DNA of 64,000 nucleotides from Capra hircus (Eukaryota; Chordata; Mammalia; Artiodactyla; Bovidae). Shown here in pieces: positions 20,601 through 32,501 of this stretch. The translations under genes were made by a program, and so were the position numbers. The DNA lies in the NCBI RefSeq assembly GCF_001704415.2, contig NC_030819.1, forward strand, positions 39,550,575 through 39,614,574. The letters run 5' to 3'. The stretch's first letter is position 1. Each line of letters begins with the position of its first letter. The notes beneath the pieces are model-generated. The model saw only the letters and a list, made by a program, of their open reading frames with translations. It did not search any database and had not been told where the DNA came from.

Positions 20601-22027
20601 TAGACTTTCACTTCACAGAAAGAGAAATAAAAATCAACTACTGTACAATCCAGGATATGAGTAAGGAACCTGAAAACCAAGAAGTCAATTTATTCGTGTT
20701 TGTGCAGCTCAGTTCCAACAAAGCCAGAGCAGGAGACCTTTGAGCACACTGATAAAAACTCCCCTTTGTGTGCACATAATGATTTACAAAGTGTATTTGT
20801 AGGCTGTATCTATCTTATAGCAATAAACCGGTAGAGTCATACTGGGACATTTTTCTACCTTAGGTACAAAGCTCTATGTGCTACCTCATTACCCCATCTC
20901 AGAGTTCTTTCTATAATTTTATGGTACTTCTATGTCCCATGAGTAACTTCAGGTTAACAGAAAATATTTTACAAACTAACAGGAGCAAATAGAATTAGAT
21001 TCATGTTGCAAATTGAAATAAATATAGGGCAATTGAGAACATATATAAACTAAAATTGGATAGAAAAGGTAAAGTCAATAATACAGCCCTATGCATGAGG
21101 GCACTAGAGCAAAATTTTAACAGCAGATCAAATACTGCTTTAGGAAAGCTTTCGAAAGTGGTTGATTTCAAAAATCTGTTGATTAATCAGCAAAATGAAT
21201 CCAAGGAACAGGTTCACATAAGAGAGTGGTAGGTTAACAGGCTGCAATGATAAAGTTGACGTTTTAAGAGGAATCATGCTGACATAAGCTAGCATTTTAG
21301 GAGTGAGCAGAATTTTACATGAGATTTTTTAAACAATAATCACATGCATATGGAACTGAAAAGCTGGAGGTAGCATTTTGGTTAAACAATGTGCTCTTAC
21401 TCTTACTCGCATTACATATCCTTTGTATGTTTGTGAAGTGCTCACTGTGGATGCAGAATGGAATCGCTGATAGCAGCAGCAGAGAGGACAGGGAACCTGA
21501 GGGTCTCAGGCCAGCAATTAAGAACTCTGTCCCAGAAATGGCTCAAGTCACTTGCACCCACCACATAATGGCCAGAAATAACAGTCATACTCAACTGCAA
21601 AAATAATGGGTAAATACAATGTTCTTACAAGCCTGAAAAGAAGGAAACTATATGCAAACATTAGCAGATTCAACCATAACTACTGGTAACAGTTAATTTC
21701 TCCTTTCTGACAATACCTCCTGGTGGTACTTTTAGACATGTCAGAAGCCTGTTCATTACTGAGTACATAATTGTCTGCTGAGCATTACGGTTGGCACTCT
21801 GTGGAAAGGAAAGATGGGAAAAATCGTTCTAACTCTGGTCTTCTTATCTGCAGCAGAGGTTCTCACTCTTGACACTAATTAGCATTTTAGGCTGCATAGT
21901 CTAGTCTTGGTTGTAGTGACTGTCCTGTGTGTGATTATAGGATATTTGGTAGCATCCCAGGTTCTACCCACAGGATGCCAGCAGCAGTCTTCAACCTCCC
22001 CAGATTTTGACAATCAAAATAGTCCTT
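17601..22027. other. 4.4 kb AT-rich single-copy sequence, no gene seen
   Basis: No interspersed repeat I can name and no plausible exon; the largest frames (17798-18121 minus, 18150-18383 minus) have no domain features. Poly(T) near 18163-18175. Confidence 0.45.
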
Positions 22028-22240
22028 TTGTTGTTGTTTAATTGCTAAGTCATGTTTGACTCTTTGTGACCCCATGGACTGTAGCCTGCCATCCTCCTTT
22101 GTCCATGGGATTCCCCAGGCAAGAATGCTGTAGTGGGTTGCCATTTCCTTCTCCAGGGGATCTTTCCGAGGGAAAGATCAAACCCCATCTCCTGCATTGG
22201 CAGGTGGATTCTTTACCACTAAGCCACCAGTGAAGCCCCA
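22028..22240 (-). mobile_element. Bov-tA SINE, antisense
   Basis: Blocks GACTCTTTGTGACCCCATGG, CAAGAATGCTGTAGTGGG and GATTCTTTACCACTAAGCC in antisense order, ending at the tRNA-like head GTGAAGCCCC. No secure TSD. Confidence 0.92.
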
Positions 22241-23321
22241 AATAACACTGAGACTTTGCGAAATGTTTCCAGGGATTCGGCTGGGAAGTGGGAGAAGGGA
22301 AACAGCAGTCTTAATTGCATGTTTCATAGAGATGCAAACACAAAATCACACCAGAGTAAGTTCCACACTTCACTGCTAGTTAGAGAGTCTGGGTAAGCCT
22401 TTTGGAGAAGATGATTGACTGAGGACTTTAAAGAAAGGACACATTTTTGACCAGGCAAAAGTGAGTTGGTTGGTAAAGAAGGCGAAACACTAGGAGCAAA
22501 ATCTTAAAAGTAGACTAAGGGTGTGTTTCGAGAGAAGTCAGAGATGTGGTGCAGACAGCCGATCTGAAATTAACTTTGATTATAGCTAATATATGAAATG
22601 GTAAATTCATACACAGATAATAAAAATAATTACTTTGGACTGCTTCCTACATTTCTTAGAGAACCAATATAAAATAATGGGAATAATGATTGTGATGACT
22701 GAATAGGAAAATTGATGTCATTTTTGCTACCACCATCTTCGATAAAACCAAAGGACAGTCTTCATAATGTATGAAGATTCCTTCTTGATGTTTTGCAATG
22801 GACACTCCCTGTAGACAAGAAAAACTGGCTAAGAAGGCTCAGGATTGAAAGTGACGTAAAGGGTGTTATTAGAATTGCAAGCAGGCATGTTGACTGTTTT
22901 TCTTGTTGCCATTGGACTGTCTCAGGAGTTTGAATGGTGGTGTCATTATTACACAGAGAACCTCAGGATGATGTCATTTCAAGGCTTCTTTTTAATGCTC
23001 CCTTAGGTATTAAGTGCATATATTTAAAAATTTCACTTATCACAGGGAATTTAAAGCTGATTCATAAAAAAATGATCTTTTCAGGATTTCAAAGGACATG
23101 GAAATTTGTGAAGTATAATATTTTTCTTCTTAAATCCCTTTTTCCCTCTTTTAGTTCTGCCACCTCCATGTTGTCTACTATTGGTGAAATTTTGTGCACA
23201 TCATTCTGTGTGTATTGATAAACATATTAATATCTAAGTCATTTTTGGCAGATCTATATACTGGCTACAAATGTTTTATGCATTAAACATGGTTTATATA
23301 TACATTGTAAATTTATCCAGC
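22241..23321. other. Single-copy AT-rich sequence, no gene seen
   Basis: A 94-codon frame at 22934-23218 has no domain or context. Confidence 0.4.
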
Positions 23322-23435
23322 TAGTTTGTTGTTCAGTTGCTCAGTCATGCCCGATTCTTTGTGACTCCATGAGCTGTAGCACGCCAGTCTTCCCTGTCCT
23401 TCAATAGCACCCAGAATTTGCTCATATCCTACTAA
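23322..23435 (-). mobile_element. BovB/Bov-A 3'-end fragment, antisense, diverged
   Basis: GTTCAGTTGCTCAGTCATGC then GATTCTTTGTGACTCCATGAGCTG and a degraded AATTTGCTCATATCC block match the complement of the BovB terminus. Confidence 0.75.
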
Positions 23436-26400
23436 TATGTTGAAATACTTCCAGTGAATTTGACTGCTAGTACAAAATTTATAGTTTGAGTTCAAACTGT
23501 GTTTCCCCTGCTGAATAGATGGGACCCCATCAATCTTGCCCCCCAGTGTTTATGTGGGTCTGTTTCGTAAAATGGCATAAGTGTTAGATTTTTAATCTTT
23601 AGTAATACGTATTACAAAGAAATCTCATTTCTTTTGCTATTGTTCAGCTTAGTCATATTCATATATGCTTAATCCTTACTAGTCATTTGTGTTATTTCAT
23701 TTTCTTTTTTTAAATTTCCACTGGTTTATCAATATCTTTGTTATTGAGTTCTAAGAACTCATTTATGACTAAGAATGTTGACCATTTGTCTTGCAAATAC
23801 CATATTTTATTGTCATCAGTTTACTATGGTATTTTGTAAATTGGTTTTGTATTAAAATATAATTATGTATTTAATTTTTTTAAATTTCCATTTATGGATA
23901 GGATAGAGATTAGTAAGCAAGAGTTTAGAGAAGATACTCATCCAGTTATTAAAAGGCTAGGAAATAAAATCTGCAAATTTAAGTTTTGAGAACAAGAAGT
24001 ATTTTAAGAAAAAAGAGGTTAGTAAATTTTATGATGTGCTTCAACTGATGCACTACCCACATTAAAAGGTATAGCCAAGACAATGGAACTCACCAAATAT
24101 CTCATCTGTCCCCATATGTTTTACACGCTTCTGTAGTTGGATGGCTCCATGACTTGGCCAAAAGAATATGGGGAAGCAATGTGCCAAGTTATGAAAACCC
24201 AGCTTGTGACGCTGCAGCTGGATTTTCCTTTGCTGAAACAACCTAGAAGCCAGTGTTCCACATGGTACCACTGAGCAACGAGGTTGTCTCAGTAAACTTG
24301 GATCTCTTGAGTGACTGTGTGAAGCAGTCTCCCACCAGCCCACACTGCACGTTTACTCTTCTGTGAGTGAGAAATTATCCTTGGTAGTGTTTGGCCTGTG
24401 ATATTTGGGAGACCGTCTTTTTATCACAGCATTAAATAAACCATTTGGGCTAATAAAAGCCTTCTCCAAAGAGAGTTTAATTTAGTACCAAGGAGAAAAT
24501 AAGCCCAAATGGAAGAAAGAAATTCTAACATGAGAAAGTTAATAAAATCACTAATTCTATAAAAATCACCAAAATGGGAAAAGAATTTTTCTCTAATTCA
24601 GTTTTTAAAAGTATGATCTTAGGCAAAAATTAAGTATGGAATAAATAACTCTTTGAGATCTCCTTTTGCACTAAGATTCAGAAGTTGATAGTAATGTTTT
24701 CTAAATTTATTTCCTACCACTCACCCATGTAAACCACCTTCTCTAGCCAAATAACTTAAAAACTTCTCCAGCTCCAAATCTGTTGATACCTCCTTTTAAC
24801 CTCAAAATCCCCTCTTTTTATCTCTGTTTATCCAATTTATATCTTCCTTTCAAGGATTAGCTACATCCACACCCATATGAGACCTTTAGACCCTAACTTG
24901 ATATAATTCTCCTATCAAATCACTTGTCTTGAAATTCAATCTTATAATGTTTGTGGAAATCATTTATTTCTGGCTTAGTCTGTCACGAAATGTGTTAAAA
25001 GTTCCCGAGAGACAGAAACTCAATTGTTCATGCCCCATAGTAGTGGATAAAATGTTTTGAACATAATAAATACATACTTAATAAAGATTATATGATTGCC
25101 ATTGCCCTGCGGTTTTAACCCTTAAATATCTAATTTACATTCCTCTGTTTTAAAATCAAGAATATTCACTTCCTTTTGTTACCTACAGAGTTAATATCAT
25201 ATCTAATGTTACAACTAACATCAAAGGGCAGGTCAGAATACTTTCCAACAGAAAACTTTCCATATGCTACCACTTCCCATGCAGATGGAATTGAAACACA
25301 TGTAAAGGGACCATGTATTTACATGACACTTGTTTGCTTTTTATGTCATAACTGACCTTCCTCTAGTAAATGTATTCTTCATTTTTGTTTTGAATATGAG
25401 GGTCTGACCACCCTCATGTTCTTTGTACTCACTGACAGAACATATTAAGAAAAACGTAAATGATCAAAACACTTACAAAGGATAGATGGAAGATTCATGG
25501 AGATGCTGGAACACCCAGCCTTAAGCAGAAACTAGGGTAGAAAAGAAAGGACCCCAGATGAAGAACAATGTGGTTACTGTGTGATTATTAGATCTTGAGA
25601 TGTATCACAGAATAATTAGAACTCTGTGCCAATCAACAAAACAACTGTGGCAGGCCAAACCACTATCCTCTCTGCTTCCAAATTTAAAGGTTTTCAGGAG
25701 TTGAAAGGTATTTGCCCACCCACCACTGGCAGCGTATAAGAGAAGTGTTAGAACATGTTGAAAGAAGCAATCCATTTACAATGCTTTTGTCCTAGCTCTT
25801 CAAGTGTCTACAAGGTTCAGCTCAGTGAATTTCTACTCCACAGATTTTCTTGGTACTAAGTTCAGCAGCACATATCTGAGTAAATCCTAGATGTTCTTAC
25901 CTGAAATTCTAGGTTTTATTAAATATAACCATATGGGAGTATTCATCCTCCAGTTACTTGTCATCCAAAAATGTAAATCAATTAATGAAAATATTTCTGT
26001 GAATGTTGTTTTATTTTTAAATTCTAGTTATTTTTAAGGTAATGCATTTCTAGGTTTCCAGATTGCTGTCAGAAATTGTGACATATCTGAGTTTATCTAA
26101 ATGTAAGCTTTGAATATTTACCTTTTTTATTTCTCAGAAAAAAAAGAGACATTGGTGTACACTGTGACTGTGACATGCCACTGTGGTTTAACGACATTAA
26201 GAGGTCAGGTGTTAATGAATGCTGCTGTGTCAATGATCTAGAAATACATATTTTGTTAATAAAATCAATTCAGGAAAATATATGAGTAGTTCAATATTTT
26301 CCATATTAACTATCCTTCACTCAAATCTACTTCTGAGGGTAAACAGAACATGTGTGAAAGGATCACTGGAGAAATATGTATTATTTCAAACTTTTGACAT

Positions 26401-26669
26401 TTCTTAGAGACTTTGTTTTCAAGCATGAAGTTAAATGTAGTTCAACGTCCAGATTTTATGTTTATTTTCTGGGAAATATTGTAGGTCAAACTCACCATAA
26501 AACCATGCCAAAGTGTGATATAGTGGCAAGTTCTTAGAGTTGAAAAAATTGCACAAGAGAATTCTTGTCCTCAATATGCTACATCATGACAGGGGGTGAT
26601 TTCTTTGAATGTGGTTTCTGAATTTTCTCATCTTTGTGGTTTCCTCTAAAAAGTTAAAGGTTAAATAAA
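23436..26669. other. AT-rich sequence with probable ancient L2 remnant, no gene seen
   Basis: About 24720-25080 keeps the word order of an L2 3' end (CCTTTCAAGGATTAGCTACATC ... GAGAGACAGAAACTCAATTG ... CATAATAAATAC) but is very diverged. The rest is unassigned. Confidence 0.4.
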
Positions 26670-26789
26670 CCCAGAGAGATGTTGTGGGGAGGGAGGTGGG
26701 AGGGGGGTTCATGTTTGGGAACGCATGTAAGAATTAAAGATTTTAAAATTTAAAAAAAAAAAAAAAATTTAAAAAAAAAAAAAAAAAAG
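26670..26789 (+). mobile_element. L1 3'-end fragment with poly(A)
   Basis: GGGGAGGGAGGTGGGAGGGG is the G-rich ruminant L1 3'UTR motif, followed by TTCATGTTTGGGAACGCATG and then directly TTAAAGATTTTAAAATTT and a long broken A tract. The usual 100-odd bases between the G-rich motif and the poly(A) appear to be missing. Confidence 0.85.
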
Positions 26790-27685
26790 AAACAAACCAA
26801 AAATATGAGACCAGTCTTCACTTTTGGATTTTACGTAATAGTAGCATGAAAATAGTACTGTTTTCCTTGCTTCTTGGTAATTACCCAAAAATAATAAGGA
26901 TGACAAATAACTGAAAAACAAAACAAAACAAAAAAACTGCATCTGTGATGCAATTAGAAAAACCTCTGTAACCTGAGCCACAGTGTATCAGTGTATGTGA
27001 AATGATTCCCAGGTGCAGAGAAGGTCAAACAAGAGGGCAGAAAATGCAAATAAATGATACTTGGAGCTGCAGAACTTAGATTGAAGGCAACAATTATTCA
27101 AAACAGTAGCCTGCACTGTGGGGGAAAATCAAGTGACATAATGTTTGGAAACATAGAACAGGGTCTTGGGTTGGTCCTCGTTGCTTCCCAAGAACCAGTT
27201 TGGTAGGAAGGAAAAGCAAAGGAGGTGGAGGTAACAGAGGAATCACACAGGTGGTCTCACTGGCAGGAAGCTGCTTATTAGTGAGGCAGGCAGAAGAGGC
27301 TTGACTTTGTAGTTACCACTACAGCTATCAATCTTGGTTGTTTAAGAGAAGAAAAAGCAAAAAGAACTTGTTCCCACACACACCCTTATTTCATAAAGAG
27401 AAGTACTTCCAAGGTTTAGATGATGGCCCTGACCACTCTCCACCCTGAACACAAATACCACTGAGACAGTGGCTTCTGGGGGAATTCATCTCACTCAAAG
27501 CTAATTAATTATGTTAAAGAAAAGTACCTGTCTCTACAAAGACACTGAATTTTAAAAAAGACTAAAATGAATAAGGGGAAAAGAAAGAAAAGAACTCACC
27601 TCAGAAGTGTTTGCCATCCAGGATATAAAAATTGTATTTAAATTATGTGACATACAAAATGTTTTTTTTAATTAATGATATAAAG
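26790..27685. other. Single-copy sequence, no gene seen
   Basis: No repeat or coding frame supported. Confidence 0.4.
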
Positions 27686-27892
27686 GGCTTAGCTGGTAGC
27701 TTAGATGGTAAAGAATCTACCTGCAATTCAGGAGACCTGGGTTTGATCCCTAGGTTGGGAAGATCCTCTGGAGAAGAAAAGGGTAACCCATTCCAGTATA
27801 GTTGCCTGGAGAATTCTATGGACAGAGAAGCCTGACAGGCTACAGTCCATGGGGTTGCAGAGTCAGACACAATGGAACAACTAACTCTTCAC
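27686..27892 (+). mobile_element. Bov-tA SINE
   Basis: GGGCTTAGCTGGTAGCTTAG, box B GGTTTGATCCC, GAGAATTCTATGGACAGAG and GTCAGACACAATGGAACAAC. Moderately diverged. Confidence 0.9.
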
Positions 27893-27898
27893 TTCTCT

Positions 27899-27946
27899 TC
27901 CAGTATTCTTGCCTGGAAAATCCCGTGGACAATGAGCCTGTGGCAT
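27899..27946 (+). mobile_element. Bov-tA internal fragment
   Basis: CAGTATTCTTGCCTGGAAAA followed by TCCCGTGGACAATGAGCC repeats the central part of the SINE immediately to the left, without head or tail. Confidence 0.75.
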
Positions 27947-27964
27947 ATGGGCCCAATCACTCCC

Positions 27965-28058
27965 CTGACATGCAGGACCCTCTCCAACCAGGGATGGAAC
28001 CCATGGCATCTGCACTGGCAGATAGATTCCCAAACACTGGACCACCAGGGAAGTCCTG
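27965..28058 (-). mobile_element. CHR-like tRNA-derived SINE head, antisense
   Basis: On the minus strand: GGACTTCCCTGGTGGTCCAG, then box B-like GGGTTCCATCCCTGG and a GAGAGGGTCCTGCATG block. This is the cetartiodactyl CHR-type arrangement rather than Bov-tA. Confidence 0.75.
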
Positions 28059-28262
28059 CTTACTGCTTGTAATAGGTAGTCACTAGGTACAAACTGAAGG
28101 ATATTGGATTAAGGCTATTATATTAAAAAGCTTTAAAACATAATTGTTAGAAAAAAATATCCAATTCATTAGAAGGCACCCAAATATAAATAGGAAAGTA
28201 TACAACAGAGTCAAATATTAAATAAATGCAATAAAAATAAAGATTTTAACAACAACAATACA

Positions 28263-28286
28263 CAAATACACACACACACACACACT
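28263..28286. repeat. (AC)n microsatellite
   Basis: About 10 AC units preceded by imperfect ACAACAATAC sequence. Confidence 0.85.
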
Positions 28287-28466
28287 AATTTGTCCTTTCA
28301 GTGAACTCACAGAAACCTGGACTGTTGTTCTGGTAGTCCAGAGGAAGCATTGAAAAGGGCCAGGACCAGGTCTTTGAAACCCACCTGAGCTTAATTAGAT
28401 AGTGAGGGGTAAGGGGTAAGACCTAAAAATGCACTGGCTGTACCACAGGGAGAGATTCCCTGTGAC

Positions 28467-28535
28467 AGTGTTAAGGGCTGAATTGTCCTCCAAAAAAGAA
28501 ATGTTGAAACCCATGATGGTCATGTTTATGTAACC
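28467..28535 (+). mobile_element. Possible 5' end of an ancient MaLR-type LTR
   Basis: TGTTAAGGGCTGAATTGTCC followed by GAAATGTTGAAACCC resembles the start of MaLR LTRs. It is cut off before the BovB insertion. Weak. Confidence 0.35.
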
Positions 28536-28578
28536 AAATTTGACTGGGCCCAAATTAAATATGATTTCTGGGTACACT

Positions 28579-28923
28579 TTAGGAATCAGTGAACTAAAAT
28601 GGACTGGAATGGGCAAATTTAATTCAGATGACCATTATATCTACTACTGTGGGCAAGAATGCCTTAAAAGAAATGGAGTAGCCCTCACAGTCAACAGAAG
28701 AGACCAAAATGCAGTACTTGAGTACAATCTCAAAAATGACAGAATGCCATCTGTTCATTTCCAAGACAAACCAATCAATATCACAGTAATCCAAATCTAT
28801 GCCCCAACCAGTAATGCTGAAAAAGCTGAAGTTGAATGGTTTTATGAAGACCTACAAGACCTTCTAGAACTAACACCCAAAAAAGATGACCTTTTCATCC
28901 TAGGGACTGGAATGCAAAAGTAG
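28579..28923 (+). pseudogene. BovB endonuclease remnant (older copy)
   Basis: The frame translates to recognisable BovB endonuclease sequence: WTGMGKFNSDDHYIYYCGQE, then SVHFQDKPINITVIQIYAPT and EWFYEDLQDLLELTPKK. The catalytic GDWN-type motif is disrupted by a frameshift just before the stop at 28921. The remainder of this ORF lies beyond the nested insertion, from 32515. Confidence 0.9.
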
Positions 28924-28990
28924 GACGGCAAGAGATACATGACAAATTTGATCTTGGAGTACAAACTGAAGCAGAGCAAAGGCTAACAGT

Positions 28991-31900
28991 GCAATCTCAA
29001 AAAGGACAGAATGCTATCTGTTCGTTTCCAAGAAGAGGTCTGGGCAGCGTCCAAGAGGAACGACCCCACGTCCAAGGAGAGATGGCTGTGCAGGCACAGG
29101 AGGGCCGAGAGGAGCTATTTCACTTTCAAGCTCAGGAGGGGCAGCGGTGAGGAGATACCCCTCATCCAAGGTAAGGAGCGGTGGCTGCGCTTTGCTGGAG
29201 CAACCGTGAAGAGATACCCCATGTCCAAGGTAAGAGAAACCCATGTAAGATGGTAGGTGTTGTGAGAGGGCATCAGAGGGCAGACACACTGAAACCATAC
29301 TCACAGAAAACTAGCCAATCTGGTCACACTAGGACCATGGCCTTGTCTAACTCAGTGAAACCAAGCCATGCCCTGTGGGGCCACCCAAGATGGGCGGGTC
29401 ATGGTGGAGAGGTCTGACAGAATATGGTCCACTGGAGAAGGGAATGGCAAACCACTTCACTATTCTTGCCTTGAGAACCCCATAAGTATGAAAAGGCAAA
29501 ATGATAGGATACTGAAAGAGGAACTCCCCAGGTCAGTGCCCAATATGCTACTGGAGATCCGTGGAGAAATAACTTCAGAAAGAATGAAGAGAGAGAGCCA
29601 AAGCAAAAACAATACCCAGTTGTGGATGTGACTGGTGATAGAAGCAAGGTCTGAGGCTGTAAAGCACACTATTGCATAGGAATCTGGAATGTTAGGTCCA
29701 TGAATCAAGGCAAATTGGAAGTGGTCAAATAGGAGATGGCAAGAGTGAACGTGGACATTCTAGGAATCAGCGAACAAAAATGGACTGGAATGGGTAAATT
29801 TAACTCAGATGACCGTTATATCTACTACTGTGGACAGGAATCCCTCAGAAGAAATGGAGTAGCCATCAAGGTCAACAAGAGAGTCCAAAATGCAGTACTT
29901 GGATGCAGTCTCAAAAATGACAGAATGATCTCTGTTCATTTCCAAGGCAAACCATTCAATAGCACAGTAATCCAAGTCTATGCCCTGATCAGTAACCCTG
30001 AAGAAGCTGAAGTTGAATGGTTCTTTGAAGACCTACAAGACCTTTCAGAACTAACACCCAAAACAAGATGTCCTTTTCATTATAGGGGAATGGAATGGAA
30101 AAGTAGGAAGTCAAGAAACACCTGGAGTAACAAGCAAATTTGGCCTTGGAATATGGAATGAAGCAGGGCAAAGGCTAATACAGTTTTGCCAAGAGAATGC
30201 ACTGGTCATAGCAAACACCCTCTTCCAACAACACAAGAGAAGTCTCTACACATGGTCATCATCAGACGGTTAACATCGAAATCAGATTGATTATATCCTT
30301 TGCAGCCAAAGATGGAGAAGCTCTATACAGTCAGCAAAAATAAGACCAGGAGCTGACTGTGGCTCAGATCATGAACTCTTTATTGCCAAATTCAGACTTA
30401 AATTGAAGAAAGTAGGGAAAACCATCAGACCATTCAGGTATGACCTAAATTAAATCCCTTATGATTATACAGTGGAAGTGAGAAATAGATTTAAGGGACT
30501 AGATCTGATAGATAGAGTGCCTGATGAACTATGGACGCAGGTTCCTGACATTGTGCAGGAGACAGGGATCAAGACTATCCCGATGGAAAAGAAATGCAAA
30601 AAAGCAAAATGGCTGTCTGGGGAGGCCTAACAAATAGCTGTGAAAAGAAGATATGCAGAAAGCAAAGGAGAGAAGGAAAGATATAAGCATTTGAATGCAG
30701 AGTTCCAAAGAATAGGGAGAAGAGATAAGAAAGCGTTCCTCAGCAATCAATGCAGAGAAATAGAGGAGAACAACAGAATGGGAAAGACTAGAGATCTCTT
30801 CAAGAAAATTAGAGATAGCAAGGAAAGATTTCATGCAAAGATGGGCTCTATAAAGGACAGAAATGGTATGGACCTAACAGAAGCAGAAGATAGTAAGAAC
30901 AGGTAGCAAGAATACGCAAAAGAACTGTACAAGAAAGATCTTCATGACCCAGATAATCACAATGGTGTGATCACTCACCTAGAGCCAGACATTCTGGAAT
31001 GTGATAAGTGGGCCTTAGAAAGCATCACTACGAACAAAGCTAGTTGAGGTGATGGAATTCCACTGGAGCTATTTCAAATCCTGGAAGATGGTGCTGTGAA
31101 AGTGCTGCACTCAATATGCCAGTAAATTTGGAAAACTCGAAAGTGGCCACAGGACTGGAAAAGGTCAGTTTTCATTCCAATTCCAAAGAAAGGCAATGCC
31201 AAAGAATGCTCAAACTACCACACAACTGCACTCATCTCACATGCTAGTAAAGTAATGCTCAAAATTCTCCAAGCCAGGCTTCAGCAATATGTGAACCGTG
31301 AACTTCCAGATGTTCAAGCTGGTTTTAGAAAAGGCAGAGGAACCAGAGATTGAGTTGTCAACATCTGCTGGATCATTAAAAAAGCAACAGAGTTCCAGAA
31401 AACCATCTATTTCTGCTTTATTGACTATGCCAAACTCTTTGACTGTGTGGATCACAAAAACTGGAAAATTCTGAAAGAGATGGGAATACCAGACCACCTG
31501 ACCTGCCTCTTGAGAAATCTGTGAGCAGGTCAGGAAGCAACAGTTAGAACTGGACATGGAACAACAGGCTGGTTCTAAATAGGAAAAGGAGTATGTCAAG
31601 GCTGTATGTTGTCACCCTGCTTATTTAACTTCTATGCAGAGTACATCATGAGCAACTTGGGCTGGAAGAAGCACAAGCTGGAATCAAGATTGCCGGGAGA
31701 AATCTCAATAACCACAGATATGCAGATGACACCACCTTATGGCAGAAAGTGAAAAGGAACTAAAAAGCCTCTTGATGAAAGTGAAAGTAGAGACTGAAAA
31801 AGTTGGCTTAAAGCTCAACATTCAGAAAACGAAGATCATGGCTTCCGGTCCCATCACTTCACAGCAAATAGATGGGGAAACAGTGGAAACAGTGTCAGAC

Positions 31901-32501
31901 TTTCTTTTTTGGGGCTCCAAAATCACTGCAGATGTTGATTGCAGCCATGAAATTAAAAGATGGTTACTCCTTAGAAGGAAAGTTATGACCAACCTAGATA
32001 GCATATTGAAAAGCAGAGACATTACTTTGCCAACGAAGGTTCATCTATTCAAGGCTATGATTTTTCCAGTGGTCATGTATGGATGTGAGAGTTGGACTGT
32101 GAAGAAAGCTGAGCACTGAAGAATTGATTCTTTTAAACTGTGGTGTTGAAGAAGACTTTTGAGAGTCCCATGGACTGCAAGGAGATCCAACCAGTCCATT
32201 CTAGAGGAGATCAGTCCTGAGTGTTCTTTGGAAGGAATGATGCTAAAACTGAAACTCCAGTACTTTGGCCACCTCATGTGAAGCATTGACTCATTGGAAA
32301 AGACTCTGATGCTGGGAGGGATTGGGGGCAGGAGGAGAAGGGGATGACAGAGGATGAGATGGCTGGATGGCATCACAGACTTGATGGACGTGAGTTTGAG
32401 TGAACTCTGGGGGTTGGTGATGGACAGGGAGGCCTGGCATGCTGCAATTCATGGGATTGCAAAGAGTTGGACACAAATGAGAGACTGAACTGAACTGAAC
32501 T
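28991..32501 (+). mobile_element. Near full-length BovB LINE inserted in the older BovB
   Basis: Bounded by a 13-bp TSD: AAAGGCTAACAGT at 28978-28990 and AAAGGCCAACAGT at 32502-32514 (one mismatch), which is itself BovB sequence of the older copy. The element has a 5'UTR from about 29033 with repeated TCCAAGGTAAG-type motifs (29070, 29165, 29223), an ORF from about 29736, and a 3' terminus GAGAGACTGAACTGAACTGA. The length (3.5 kb) fits a full BovB. The first 42 bases are extra: a copy of an endonuclease segment (see findings). Confidence 0.93.
29736..32480 (+). pseudogene. BovB ORF (endonuclease plus reverse transcriptase), disrupted
   Basis: The normal product is an RTE-class protein with an N-terminal endonuclease and a central reverse transcriptase that mobilises BovB and, probably, Bov-tA. 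Here the start MARVNVDILGISEQKWTGMG is open for 141 codons, then a frameshift before the GDWN-type motif moves the frame. Linker sequence (GEKERYKHLNAEFQRIGRR) is open at 30640-30906. The RT core near 31240-31740 carries several stops but keeps RYADD near 31719. The C-terminal part (LNIQKTKIMASGPITS) is open at 31739-32119 and ends at a premature TGA after KKAEH. Not functional. Confidence 0.92.

Noticed and set aside
24062..24343. 93-codon minus-strand frame
   Set aside because: No domain or conserved motif that I recognise; isolated in AT-rich non-coding sequence.
29011..29708. Several frames of 78-96 codons in the BovB 5' region
   Set aside because: They lie in the BovB 5'UTR on both strands and match no known BovB product.
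31237..31599. 120-codon minus-strand frame (and 62380-62751 plus-strand equivalent)
   Set aside because: Both are antisense to the same BovB RT segment, so their similarity to each other reflects the repeat and not a gene.
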